The notes under the pieces are model-generated. The model was not told the DNA's origin. It saw only the letters and a program-made list of their open reading frames with translations, and ran no database searches. A stretch of 64,000 nucleotides of DNA from Paenibacillus sp. FSL R5-0623. GTDB taxonomy: Bacteria; Bacillota; Bacilli; Paenibacillales; Paenibacillaceae. The stretch spans positions 372,001-436,000 of the forward strand of contig NZ_CP150233.1 of the NCBI RefSeq assembly GCF_037974265.1, read 5' to 3'. Position 1 is the first letter of the stretch. Every line of letters begins with the position of its first letter. The position numbers were made by a program, and so were the translations under genes. Positions 8,988 through 17,415 of this stretch are shown in pieces.

Positions 8988-9057
8988 TTAATGTTAACTA
9001 AGTTGACGTTAATATTGCATTTAAGAGATTTAGCCTGCGACTGGCAGGTCCAATCTC
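8988..9057 (+). promoter_or_regulatory. structured leader upstream of the ABC importer
   Basis: Two symmetries lie in the long leader. TTAATGTTAAC (8988-8998) and GTTGACGTTAA (9002-9012) form a near-perfect inverted repeat suited to a DNA-binding protein. At 9025-9057, GAGATT...AATCTC encloses CCTGC...GCAGG, a two-tier hairpin. I do not recognise a known riboswitch class. Confidence 0.35.
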
Positions 9058-9186
9058 CAGGGGAGGTGCTTTTCCTTACTGCCGAGTTTATGGGTGGATG
9101 CCGTTTAAAGGCTGAATGATCACAAAAGGGGTAGCATGGTTAGGCAATGAAAGAATCGGATGATGACATGCGAAGGAGATGAAGGG

Positions 9187-10539
9187 ATGAAAAAGAAGAG
9201 TCTGGTATGGGCAATGTTGTTGATGATGGTCTGGGTTACAGCCTGTGGGAATAGCGGAGGTGCTGCTTCGGATGACCCGAATGCCGATGATACGGTAACG
9301 GTATGGACCTATCCTGTACATGGCACATATGAAGATGAACTGAAGGATCTAATCTCTGATTTCAATAAAGAACACCCGAACATTACCGTGAAGACGGAAA
9401 TGCTCTCCTGGGCGGAAGGGCCCAAAAAATTCGATGTCGCTCTGAACGCAGGCAACCCGCCGGATCTTTACTTTCATAGCGTAGACGGCACATATGTGAA
9501 TACGGGATTGGCACTTGAGCTGGACAGCTACCTGACACCTGAGATCAAGGACGACTACCTGCCGGGTACGCTGGATTTAGGCCAGATTCAGGGGAAACAG
9601 TACGGACTACCGTTGTATCAATTCCAATGGGCATGGGGTGGTAACAAACGCATTCTGGAGGAAGCAGGCATTGATTGGAAGTCCATTCAGCAAAATGGCT
9701 GGACCTGGTCCGAATTCAATGATGCTGCTGCCAAGCTGACCAAAACGCTGGATGGCGGGGCCAAGCAATATGCACTGGTTACCGACGGAACCTCGCTTGA
9801 CTTCATTGAAATGCTGTCTCGTAACAACGGGATGATTGATGTTCTTGATAAAGACGGCACGTTCCAATGGAATGATGGTCGCATTCTGGATACCCTTTCT
9901 TTTATCAAAAACCTGATGGATCAAGGGTATATGCCGAAGGAAACGGCGGCTCTCGCTCCGGCAAAACGGACGGATATGTTCTACGCGGGGGAAACGGCGA
10001 TTATCTCCAAAGCGATTCCTTATTATGATGTGATGATTCAGAACCGCAACAAGGACATCGATGATGGCAAGGTGCAGGGAGAGAAGGTTGATTTTGTCCT
10101 GTTGCCTGTCCCGCATAATGATGATCAATCTGCAGCAACAACGATGGGCGGCGAAGGGTATGTAGCCTTCAAACAGAAAAAGGACAAAGGTGAACAGCAT
10201 GCCAAAAATACGTTCCTGGTCATGGAGGCGCTCAGTGGTGCCAAAGCAGGGAACTCGGCCAATGAACTGGCACTTCCATTCGTAAGACAGTCCCAAGTGG
10301 AACTGTTTAAAGGGAAGGAACTTGGTCAACCGGATAATCTGGCTGCTGCAAAAGTCATGGCAGAGAATATTGCGATGCCGGTTGTACTGGAACTGGATAT
10401 CGACAAAGCATCTCAGCAAAAACAATTCAAGGAACAGGTTGTGAAGCCTAATATTCAGGCGCTGTTCTCGGGTGAAAAATCACCAGAGCAGATCGCAGAA
10501 GACTTCAAGAGCAAGGGCCAGCAGATGTTTGGACAATAA
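9187..10539 (+). CDS. ABC sugar-binding lipoprotein
   Basis: Extracellular solute-binding protein of the carbohydrate family (SBP type 1, MalE-like). The lipoprotein signal ends at C20 (WVTAC), followed by a short linker and the binding fold (TVTVWTYPVHGTYEDELKDLI, GNPPDLYFHS, MGGEGYVAF). The ATG at 9187 follows GAAGGAGATGAAGGG; an in-frame ATG at 9160 has no site. It is the first gene of a seven-gene operon ending with nagZ, so the ligand is probably a wall-derived amino sugar or disaccharide, inferred from neighbours alone. Confidence 0.92.
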   Translation: MKKKSLVWAMLLMMVWVTACGNSGGAASDDPNADDTVTVWTYPVHGTYEDELKDLISDFNKEHPNITVKTEMLSWAEGPKKFDVALNAGNPPDLYFHSVDGTYVNTGLALELDSYLTPEIKDDYLPGTLDLGQIQGKQYGLPLYQFQWAWGGNKRILEEAGIDWKSIQQNGWTWSEFNDAAAKLTKTLDGGAKQYALVTDGTSLDFIEMLSRNNGMIDVLDKDGTFQWNDGRILDTLSFIKNLMDQGYMPKETAALAPAKRTDMFYAGETAIISKAIPYYDVMIQNRNKDIDDGKVQGEKVDFVLLPVPHNDDQSAATTMGGEGYVAFKQKKDKGEQHAKNTFLVMEALSGAKAGNSANELALPFVRQSQVELFKGKELGQPDNLAAAKVMAENIAMPVVLELDIDKASQQKQFKEQVVKPNIQALFSGEKSPEQIAEDFKSKGQQMFGQ

Positions 10540-10594
10540 CTCGGACAATCAAACATAACGTAAAACCACACTGATTAGGAGAGGAGGATTCGCC

Positions 10595-11518
10595 ATGCAG
10601 ACCGCCCTTGCGCCAAAACCGTCAGTGCCCCGGACTTCTCGGGTTGCCCGGTTCTGGCGAGACTACGGGTGGGCGTATTTGTTTATTTTGGCGCCTGTCC
10701 TGCTGTTTCTCATTTTCACACTGTATCCTGTTCTGACGGCTCTTGTGATGAGCTTCCAGAAATACAATATTATGAACTCGACGTGGGTTGGATTGGATAA
10801 CTACGAGCGACTGGTGAAGGATGAGACGTTCTGGAAGTCGATTAAAAATACGGTGATCTTCACCGTAGGCACAGTCCCGGTCAATATTCTCATTACATTT
10901 GTACTGTCCTATTTCATCTATCAGATGAAAAGCAAATGGCAGACATTTTTCAAAGCTACCATGTATCTGCCTGCGGTAGCCTCCGGAGTGACCATCTCCA
11001 TTGTATGGCTGGCGATCTTTGATCCGACGGATTCAGGACTGCTCAACCGTTTCCTCGGTCTGTTCGGCCTGGACCCGGTAATCTGGCTGGGCCAGTCGGG
11101 AACGGCACTCTTTTCCCTCATTCTGATGAACTGGCTTGGATCGCACGGAGCGGGCATTATTCTGTATCTGGCAGCCATGGGTGGTATTCCAAAATCGCTG
11201 TACGAAGCGGCGGATATTGATCATGCCAGCGGCTGGACCCAGTTCAGCAAGATTACATGGCCGCTGCTCAAACCAACGACGTTGTATCTGCTCGTCACGG
11301 GTGTGATCACGTCTTTCCAGGTGTTTATCTCGGTATATCTGATGACACAGGGTGGACCAAACTTTGCGACAACTACAATCGCTTATCTGATCTATGAGAC
11401 GGCATTCAAGTTCTATGAATTTGGATTGGCTTCTGCACAGTCGTTTGTACTGGCGATCATCATCATAGTCATCTCCGTCATCCAGTTCAAATATTTCTCC
11501 AGCGATATTGAGTATTAG
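10595..11518 (+). CDS. ABC sugar permease, MalF-like
   Basis: Inner-membrane channel half of the importer. Six hydrophobic segments are visible, beginning WAYLFILAPVLLFLIFTLYPVL. The EAA motif LYEAADIDHASGWTQFSKITWPLL is near residues 203-226. It pairs with the next permease and the ATPase downstream. Spacing to the binding protein is 55 bp with a GAGAGGAGG ribosome site. Sequence alone points only to the carbohydrate class. Confidence 0.93.
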   Translation: MQTALAPKPSVPRTSRVARFWRDYGWAYLFILAPVLLFLIFTLYPVLTALVMSFQKYNIMNSTWVGLDNYERLVKDETFWKSIKNTVIFTVGTVPVNILITFVLSYFIYQMKSKWQTFFKATMYLPAVASGVTISIVWLAIFDPTDSGLLNRFLGLFGLDPVIWLGQSGTALFSLILMNWLGSHGAGIILYLAAMGGIPKSLYEAADIDHASGWTQFSKITWPLLKPTTLYLLVTGVITSFQVFISVYLMTQGGPNFATTTIAYLIYETAFKFYEFGLASAQSFVLAIIIIVISVIQFKYFSSDIEY

Positions 11519-11547
11519 AGGTAGTTGCATTAAGCATCCGGGGGTGA

Positions 11548-12390
11548 ATGAAATCCATGAAATCAACACAGAAAAAGATACTGCTCGTTGTTACATCCAT
11601 TCTGCTGGTGGTCTGGGCGCTGGTGACGGTCATTCCGATGTATTGGATGCTCGTTGGTTCGGTGCAGGATAGTGCGATGTCGGCTTCGTTTAAACCACAG
11701 ATGATTCCGGAGCAGTTGTCGTTATCACCATATGAGCGCTTTTTTGCCAAAACTGATGCCTGGCGCTGGCTGTACAATTCGCTGCTCATCTCGATCATTC
11801 TGACCGTAACAAATGTATTCTTCGCCTCCTTGGCGGGATATGCGTTTGCCAAACTGAAGTTTCCGGGTAGTCAGGCGGTATTCTGGACGTTGCTTGGGAC
11901 CATGATGATCCCGGCACAGGTGACGCTGATTCCTTTGTATATTCTGATGGTTAACGTGTTTGACTTGGGGGATACGTATACGGCCATTATTCTGCCTGCT
12001 GCCGTTAGCGTAGGGAACATTTTCTTGATGAAACAGTTCATGTCTACGTTACCCACATCGCTGATACATGCGGCACGTATCGATGCATGCAGTGAGTTCG
12101 GCATCTTCTGGAAAGTCATTCTGCCGATGGCAAAGCCGGGAATAGCGGTGCTGGCGATATTCACGTTTGTGGCTTCGTGGAATGAATTCTTCTGGCCGTT
12201 CCTCATTACCAATTCCAACGAGATGCGTACCATTCAGGTGGGGTTGGCCTCGTTTGTATTTGCCGAATCAACGGACTTCGGTGCAATGATGGCTGGGGCG
12301 ACAATAGGTGCGCTGCCCATGATCATTCTGTTTTTCTCACTGCAACGTTATTTCCTACAGGGCATTACGATTGGTGCAGTAAAAGGTTAA
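11548..12390 (+). CDS. ABC sugar permease, MalG-like
   Basis: Second channel half, with six transmembrane segments starting ILLVVTSILLVVWALVTVIPMYW. The EAA loop lies near residues 170-195 (HAARIDACSEFGIFWKVILP); here EAA has diverged to HAA, as is common in MalG homologues. The start at 11548 lies close to GGGGGTGA; an in-frame ATG at 11557 is equally plausible. It forms a heteromer with the preceding permease. Confidence 0.92.
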   Translation: MKSMKSTQKKILLVVTSILLVVWALVTVIPMYWMLVGSVQDSAMSASFKPQMIPEQLSLSPYERFFAKTDAWRWLYNSLLISIILTVTNVFFASLAGYAFAKLKFPGSQAVFWTLLGTMMIPAQVTLIPLYILMVNVFDLGDTYTAIILPAAVSVGNIFLMKQFMSTLPTSLIHAARIDACSEFGIFWKVILPMAKPGIAVLAIFTFVASWNEFFWPFLITNSNEMRTIQVGLASFVFAESTDFGAMMAGATIGALPMIILFFSLQRYFLQGITIGAVKG

Positions 12391-12433
12391 CTGTTAGTTC
12401 AGGACAAGCGACAACGTAAAGGGGGATCTACCT

Positions 12434-13543
12434 ATGGCACGCGTGGAGTTTCGCCAAGTGCGCAAAGAATTCAAAGACGATCATAAAGGAACGTTCACGG
12501 CTGTGGCCGGCTCGGACTTTGTTATAGAAGATAAGGAATTCGTAGTGTTTGTGGGTCCTTCGGGCTGTGGCAAGACAACGTCACTGCGGATGATTGCCGG
12601 ACTTGAAAAGCAAACGAGCGGTGATATTGTGATCGGTGACCGGCTTGTTAACGATCTGCATCCGAAGGATCGGGATATCGCGATGGTGTTTCAGGATTAT
12701 GCACTCTATCCGCATATGACCATCCGTGAGAATCTTTCTTTTGGCCTGAAAAATCTGAAAAAGCCAAAGTCCTATATTGATGAACAGGTGCAGAATGCGG
12801 CCTCCATTCTTGGACTGGAAGCGATGCTGGAGCGCAAACCACGCGAGCTGTCTGGTGGTCAGCGCCAGCGTGTTGCGGTGGGACGGGCGATCGTCCGTGA
12901 TCCGCAGGTGTTTTTATTCGATGAACCACTGTCCAATCTGGATGCCAAGTTGCGGGTGCAGATGCGGGTGGAGTTGGGCGAACTGCATAAACGTCTCGGT
13001 GCCACGATCGTGTACGTGACACATGATCAGGTAGAAGCCATGACACTTGGGGAACGCATCGTGGTCATGAACCATGGAGATATCCAGCAGGTGGCTTCAC
13101 CGAAAGAACTGTATGCGAGTCCGCGGAATATGTTTGTTGCCGGATTTATCGGTTCCCCGGCGATGAACTTCATTGATGCGCGGATTGAAGGCACGCAGGT
13201 TGTCATCGAGGGGGCATCATTCACCTTGCCAGCAGATGTACTCGCTCGTCTTCAGAGCCATCAAGGCAAGCCGGTGATTATGGGTCTGCGTCCAGAGCAT
13301 ATTTTTGGTGATGATGTCGCTCCGAATATCCCGACAGACCATATGCTGCAGGCGCGAGTTCAGGTTGTAGAACATCTGGGCTCCGAGAATTTGGTGTATT
13401 TCCATTCTGGTGCCCGTACTGTTACGGCCAAGGTTCACCCGGAAACACATGCTTATGTAGGAATGGACAAAAATTTTGTGCTGGACCTGCGTAAGGCGCA
13501 CTTTTTCGATCCAGAGACGGAGCTTGCGATTGGACGGGAGTAA
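12434..13543 (+). CDS. ABC sugar importer ATPase, MsmK/UgpC-type
   Basis: Cytoplasmic ATPase of a CUT1 sugar importer. Walker A GPSGCGKTT, signature LSGGQRQRVAVGRA, Walker B VFLFDEPLSNLD and the switch His in VTHDQ are intact. A C-terminal OB/TOBE regulatory domain (about 235-365; MGLRPEHIF) is as in MsmK/UgpC/MalK. Many Bacillota carry one shared ATPase elsewhere; a dedicated copy inside the operon suggests a self-contained system. Confidence 0.95.
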   Translation: MARVEFRQVRKEFKDDHKGTFTAVAGSDFVIEDKEFVVFVGPSGCGKTTSLRMIAGLEKQTSGDIVIGDRLVNDLHPKDRDIAMVFQDYALYPHMTIRENLSFGLKNLKKPKSYIDEQVQNAASILGLEAMLERKPRELSGGQRQRVAVGRAIVRDPQVFLFDEPLSNLDAKLRVQMRVELGELHKRLGATIVYVTHDQVEAMTLGERIVVMNHGDIQQVASPKELYASPRNMFVAGFIGSPAMNFIDARIEGTQVVIEGASFTLPADVLARLQSHQGKPVIMGLRPEHIFGDDVAPNIPTDHMLQARVQVVEHLGSENLVYFHSGARTVTAKVHPETHAYVGMDKNFVLDLRKAHFFDPETELAIGRE

Positions 13544-13588
13544 GAGACGATGCCTGAAAAAGGAACGGTGAGAAAGGGGAGAATAAAA

Positions 13589-14299
13589 ATGCGTAAGCTG
13601 AGTGAAGTATTGATTAAGTCGGGCGCAGAAATCTATCGGGATATTATTCTGGTGGCCTTGTACAGTGTCATTAGTTCCATCGTATTGGTTCCCATTCTGA
13701 TGTTTGCTCCGCTGGCGATCGCGGTGCTGCTACTGGCTTTGATGTATATGCCCATCCTGTTCGGGGTCTGTTATGCCGTGCATCACAGATTGGAACGTAA
13801 GGAACGGCGCAATGGGCTTGAGGATATCTGGATCGGAACGTTGAAGGGAATAGTCCCGGGAGGATCGGTGGGTGTGCTTTTCGCGGTGCTTGGTTTCATT
13901 CTATGGTCAACCTGGTGGTATTACGGCGGACAGGGTGGAATTACAGGTACAGCAGTGAGCGTGTTCCAGACGTTCTTTGTTCTCATGGCGCTGATGTCAC
14001 AGTTCTATACCTGGCAGCTTGTTTTACAAAAAAACATGGGCATCGTTCAGGCGATGGGGGAAAGTGTAAAGCTGTTCTTCCGTCACCCGGGGTACACGAT
14101 GGGCGCTTGTTTTCAGGCCATGTGCCTGACGGCTCTGCTGATGCTGACTATCGTTGGTTTCGGAACACTGTTTGGAGGTATGTTTGCCATCTATCAGCAT
14201 AAGGTTGCTCTTAATGTGCTGGAGCCTGAAGAAGAGCCTGTTGCAACAGGTGGTAATGATCACCAGCATACAGGCTGGATAAGCCAGGGGAATGTGTGA
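13589..14299 (+). CDS. DUF624/YesL-like membrane protein
   Basis: Integral membrane protein of about 236 aa with five or six hydrophobic segments (for example IILVALYSVISSIVLVPILM, LLALMYMPILFGVCYAV, VGVLFAVLGFILWSTW). The pattern and setting resemble the YesL/DUF624 proteins that accompany sugar ABC importers in Bacillota; their function is not established. I chose the ATG at 13589 because AAAGGGGAG precedes it; an in-frame ATG at 13550 lacks a good site. It ends inside the namZ start (TGATG), so the genes are translationally coupled. Confidence 0.65.
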   Translation: MRKLSEVLIKSGAEIYRDIILVALYSVISSIVLVPILMFAPLAIAVLLLALMYMPILFGVCYAVHHRLERKERRNGLEDIWIGTLKGIVPGGSVGVLFAVLGFILWSTWWYYGGQGGITGTAVSVFQTFFVLMALMSQFYTWQLVLQKNMGIVQAMGESVKLFFRHPGYTMGACFQAMCLTALLMLTIVGFGTLFGGMFAIYQHKVALNVLEPEEEPVATGGNDHQHTGWISQGNV

Positions 14300-15495
14300 T
14301 GGGCCAGTTGAATGGGACCGAGCAGATCCCGGCTGTAAAAACGGGAGTTGATCTTCTGTCCAGAGGGTTATCGCATCCATGGATAACGGGTAATCGAATC
14401 GGTCTAATTACAAACCCGACTGGTATTACAGCGGATTTTGTATCGACAATAGATGTGTGCGCCGGACTGGCTAATACCGAGCTTACAGCGCTCTATGCCT
14501 GTGAGCACGGACTGTGTGGAGAGCTTCAGGCGGGTGTCAGATTCGGAGACATGCTTCATCCACGTCTGGACATTCCGGTGTTCAGCCTGTATGGAGATTA
14601 CAAGAAACCTACGCCTGCAATGCTGGCTGGAGTGGATACGGTGCTGTTCGACATTCAGGATGTGGGTATCCGTTATTACACGTATGCCTCAACCTTGTTC
14701 CATATGATGGATGCCTGTGCTGTAGCAGGCAAACGTATGCTGATTCTGGACCGTCCCAATCCGCTTGGTGGAAACGTTGTGGAAGGCGGTGTGCTGAACG
14801 CGGGGTATGAATCACTCGTTGGCGCTTGGCGTGTACCTGTACGTACCGGATTGACGGTAGGTGAACTCGCCCTGATGGTCAACAGCGAGATGGATGTACC
14901 TTGCGAATTGGACGTGGTTGCTATGGAAGGATGGCAGCGCTCCATGGAGTTTGCGGATTGTGGGCTTCCCTGGATGTTGCCCTCTCCCAATATGCCCACG
15001 TTGGACAGTGTGCGGGTATATGCGGGTACGTGCCTGTTCGAAGGCACTAATGTATCGGAGGGCAGGGGCACGACCCGCCCATTCGAGTGGATTGGGGCAC
15101 CCTGGGTTGAGGGTGAGCGTTTGGCGGAACGATTTCGGGAATACAAGCTGGAAGGTGCGCATGTGCATCCAGTGTACATGTCGCCAACATTCTCCAAACA
15201 TACAGGTGAGCTGTGTGGTGGCGTAAGGATTTTTGTAACGGACAGCAGGAAATTTCGGGCGGTAGAGACAGGGTTAGTGCTTTTGCATGAACTGGTGTCA
15301 CTCTATCCGGAGCAATTCTGCTGGCTGGAGCCGCCAAAGCCGGGTTCAAGGTACTTTATCGACCTGCTGGCAGGGGGTAAGGAAGCCAGGGAAACGATTC
15401 ATGACCGGGCGGGCTTCGTTCGTTTAATCGAAGAGTGGAATGTACAGGCAGCGGAATGGAAGGAGCGGCGAAAGCCGTTTTTGTTATATGAATGA
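14299..15495 (+). CDS. namZ: exo-beta-N-acetylmuramidase NamZ (DUF1343 family)
   Basis: Glycosidase that removes terminal MurNAc from the non-reducing end of peptidoglycan fragments. DUF1343 signatures are strong: CEHGLCGELQAG, FSLYGDYKKPT, LFDIQDVGIRYYTYAST, ILDRPNPLGG and FEGTNVSEGRGTT. The 398-aa length is normal for the core enzyme. The characterised Bacillus subtilis enzyme is exported, but no signal peptide precedes the core here (it begins MGQLNGTEQ). I infer that it works in the cytoplasm on imported MurNAc-GlcNAc. The start overlaps the upstream stop, with AGGGGA just before it. Confidence 0.9.
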   Translation: MGQLNGTEQIPAVKTGVDLLSRGLSHPWITGNRIGLITNPTGITADFVSTIDVCAGLANTELTALYACEHGLCGELQAGVRFGDMLHPRLDIPVFSLYGDYKKPTPAMLAGVDTVLFDIQDVGIRYYTYASTLFHMMDACAVAGKRMLILDRPNPLGGNVVEGGVLNAGYESLVGAWRVPVRTGLTVGELALMVNSEMDVPCELDVVAMEGWQRSMEFADCGLPWMLPSPNMPTLDSVRVYAGTCLFEGTNVSEGRGTTRPFEWIGAPWVEGERLAERFREYKLEGAHVHPVYMSPTFSKHTGELCGGVRIFVTDSRKFRAVETGLVLLHELVSLYPEQFCWLEPPKPGSRYFIDLLAGGKEARETIHDRAGFVRLIEEWNVQAAEWKERRKPFLLYE

Positions 15496-15526
15496 ATGGA
15501 TGTTTGTTATCGGAGGGAGGTAAGAA

Positions 15527-17245
15527 ATGAGTGGGCTAAAAGAGTTATACCAGTCGAAGCTGAAACAGATGACCTTGCGTGAGAAAATCGGGCAAATGCT
15601 GCTTTGTGGTTTTCATGGCACCGAAGCTGCTGGCGATGTGGAACCCTTTCTCCGAAAGTATCCAATCGGTGGCGTGATCTATTTTGCGCGCAACGTTGAG
15701 TCGCCAGAGCAGGTAGAGCGGTTATCGTTGGGGTTACAACAGATTGCCAAAAGCAGTGGTAATGTGCCGCTCTGGATATCCATTGATCAGGAGGGCGGCA
15801 TGGTTGCTCGAATTACCGAAGGAATTGCCTTGATGCCTGGAGCAATGGCCATTGCCGCTGCCGGTTCCATTGACGATGCATATCAGGCGGCATATATCAG
15901 TGGGTTGGAGCTGAAGTCCATGGGCATTAACATGAACTTTGCTCCAGTATTGGATGTAAACAATAACGCGGCCAATCCGGTCATCGGTGTACGATCATTC
16001 GGCGAATCTCCACAATCGGTTGCAGAATATGGGGCCACAACCATTGCGGGAATACAGGACGCTGGGATTGCAGCGACAGCCAAGCACTTCCCGGGGCATG
16101 GGGATACGGATACCGATTCCCATCTGGACCTCCCGATCATCACTCATGATCGTGAACGGGTAGAGCGCCTGGAGTTGATTCCATTCCGAGCCGCTATCGC
16201 CGAAGGTGTCGATGCCATGATGTCGGCGCATATTTATTTCCCTGCACTGGAGCCAGAGCGTCTGCCCGTAACGCTATCGAAAACCGTATTAAGCGGTCTG
16301 CTTCGCCAGGAACTGGGTTATGGGGGCATGATCGTGACAGATTGCATGGAGATGGATGCCATTGCCGTGAATTATGGCACTGTCGATGCAGCCGTAATGG
16401 CGGTAGAGGCTGGGGCAGATCTGGTGTTAATTAGCCATACGGCTAAGCTTCAGGCAGAAGCATTTGAAGCGTTGTTAGCAGCTGTGAAGAGCGGGCGGAT
16501 TAGCGAGAGACGTATTGATGAGTCGGTGAATCGCTTGCTGATGTACAAGGCAAAACGTGGTTTGCTGGAGAGTGGAATGGGCGGCGCAAGTGATGATGAA
16601 GTGAATATTGTAGTATCGAATGCATCATTGCCAAAGGCATCAAACGCTCCTGCTCTATCCAGTTGGTCGGAGCGCAACAGTTCATTACACCAAGAGGTTG
16701 CCCGCCGTATTAGCGAGAATAGTATCACACTGGTGCGCGATCAGCTGAATATGCTGCCTTTAAAGCCGGAACGCACGCTGGTCATAACGGTTGCCACGTC
16801 CGTGACGACAATTGCCGACGAACAGCTGACTCAGACGTTCACCTTGGGCTCAGCTTTATCCATTTATGGACTAGATGTTGTCGATCTGATGGTCACGCCC
16901 GAGGAAGTTGCCATTCGTTCCGCCCGTCTGCTTCAGGCAGCGGAAGCAGATGACATTCGGCAGATTGTGGTGGGAACCTACAATGCGGGAAGCCCCTCCG
17001 GCGATCCACAGTGCAGGCTGATTGGTTGGATACAGCAATTGGGCAAACCACTGGCTGTTGTGGCATTGCGAAGCCCTTATGATCTGCTGGCGCTTCCAGA
17101 TGCCCAAGTCTATGTAGCGGCTTACGAGAGCCGGCCACTTGCCATGGATAGCGTCGCTCAGGCGCTGATGGGGCGCATTCCTTTTGCGGGGAAACTTCCT
17201 GTAACGTTAAAGCAGACGGATGATGAAAGAGCGGGTGTCTCCTAG
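15527..17245 (+). CDS. nagZ: beta-N-acetylglucosaminidase NagZ (GH3)
   Basis: Family 3 glycoside hydrolase that releases GlcNAc from muropeptides. The core has IDQEGG, KHFPGHGDT, the catalytic Asp-His dyad in TDSHLDLP, AHIYFPALEP and the nucleophile region IVTDCMEMDAI. A C-terminal domain (about 370-570) makes it two-domain, like the Bacillus enzyme, though shorter. No signal peptide is present (it starts MSGLKELYQS), unlike the exported Bacillus NagZ, which again points to intracellular action. It lies 31 bp after namZ with a GGAGGGAGG site and ends the operon. Confidence 0.93.
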   Translation: MSGLKELYQSKLKQMTLREKIGQMLLCGFHGTEAAGDVEPFLRKYPIGGVIYFARNVESPEQVERLSLGLQQIAKSSGNVPLWISIDQEGGMVARITEGIALMPGAMAIAAAGSIDDAYQAAYISGLELKSMGINMNFAPVLDVNNNAANPVIGVRSFGESPQSVAEYGATTIAGIQDAGIAATAKHFPGHGDTDTDSHLDLPIITHDRERVERLELIPFRAAIAEGVDAMMSAHIYFPALEPERLPVTLSKTVLSGLLRQELGYGGMIVTDCMEMDAIAVNYGTVDAAVMAVEAGADLVLISHTAKLQAEAFEALLAAVKSGRISERRIDESVNRLLMYKAKRGLLESGMGGASDDEVNIVVSNASLPKASNAPALSSWSERNSSLHQEVARRISENSITLVRDQLNMLPLKPERTLVITVATSVTTIADEQLTQTFTLGSALSIYGLDVVDLMVTPEEVAIRSARLLQAAEADDIRQIVVGTYNAGSPSGDPQCRLIGWIQQLGKPLAVVALRSPYDLLALPDAQVYVAAYESRPLAMDSVAQALMGRIPFAGKLPVTLKQTDDERAGVS

Positions 17246-17344
17246 GCAGTGATAAGAATATGAGTTAATCTGCCTTTTGCAGGATGGAGAAGAGATGAAT
17301 TGTGAGTTGAGCGAAACGGAAGTGTGAGTCGTTAAAATGAAAAC

Positions 17345-17398
17345 ATATACTGCACAAAGAGACGATCCTTTAAAGGACCGTCTCTTTGTGCAGTATAT
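17345..17398. terminator. 54-bp near-perfect palindrome between convergent genes
   Basis: Two 27-bp arms starting ATATACTGCACAAAGAGACG and closing in the reverse complement differ at one position and leave almost no loop. It lies between the stops of nagZ and the convergent beta-lactamase-fold gene. There is no strong U-tract, so it is an unusual bidirectional terminator or a cruciform-forming element. Confidence 0.7.
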
Positions 17399-17415
17399 AA
17401 GCGATTAATTATGGA

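Noticed and set aside
9607..10425. Long open frame (272 codons) antisense to the sugar-binding protein
   Set aside because: It has no ribosome site or recognisable protein features and is rich in His/Cys/Phe, as expected from the complement of a well-supported gene.
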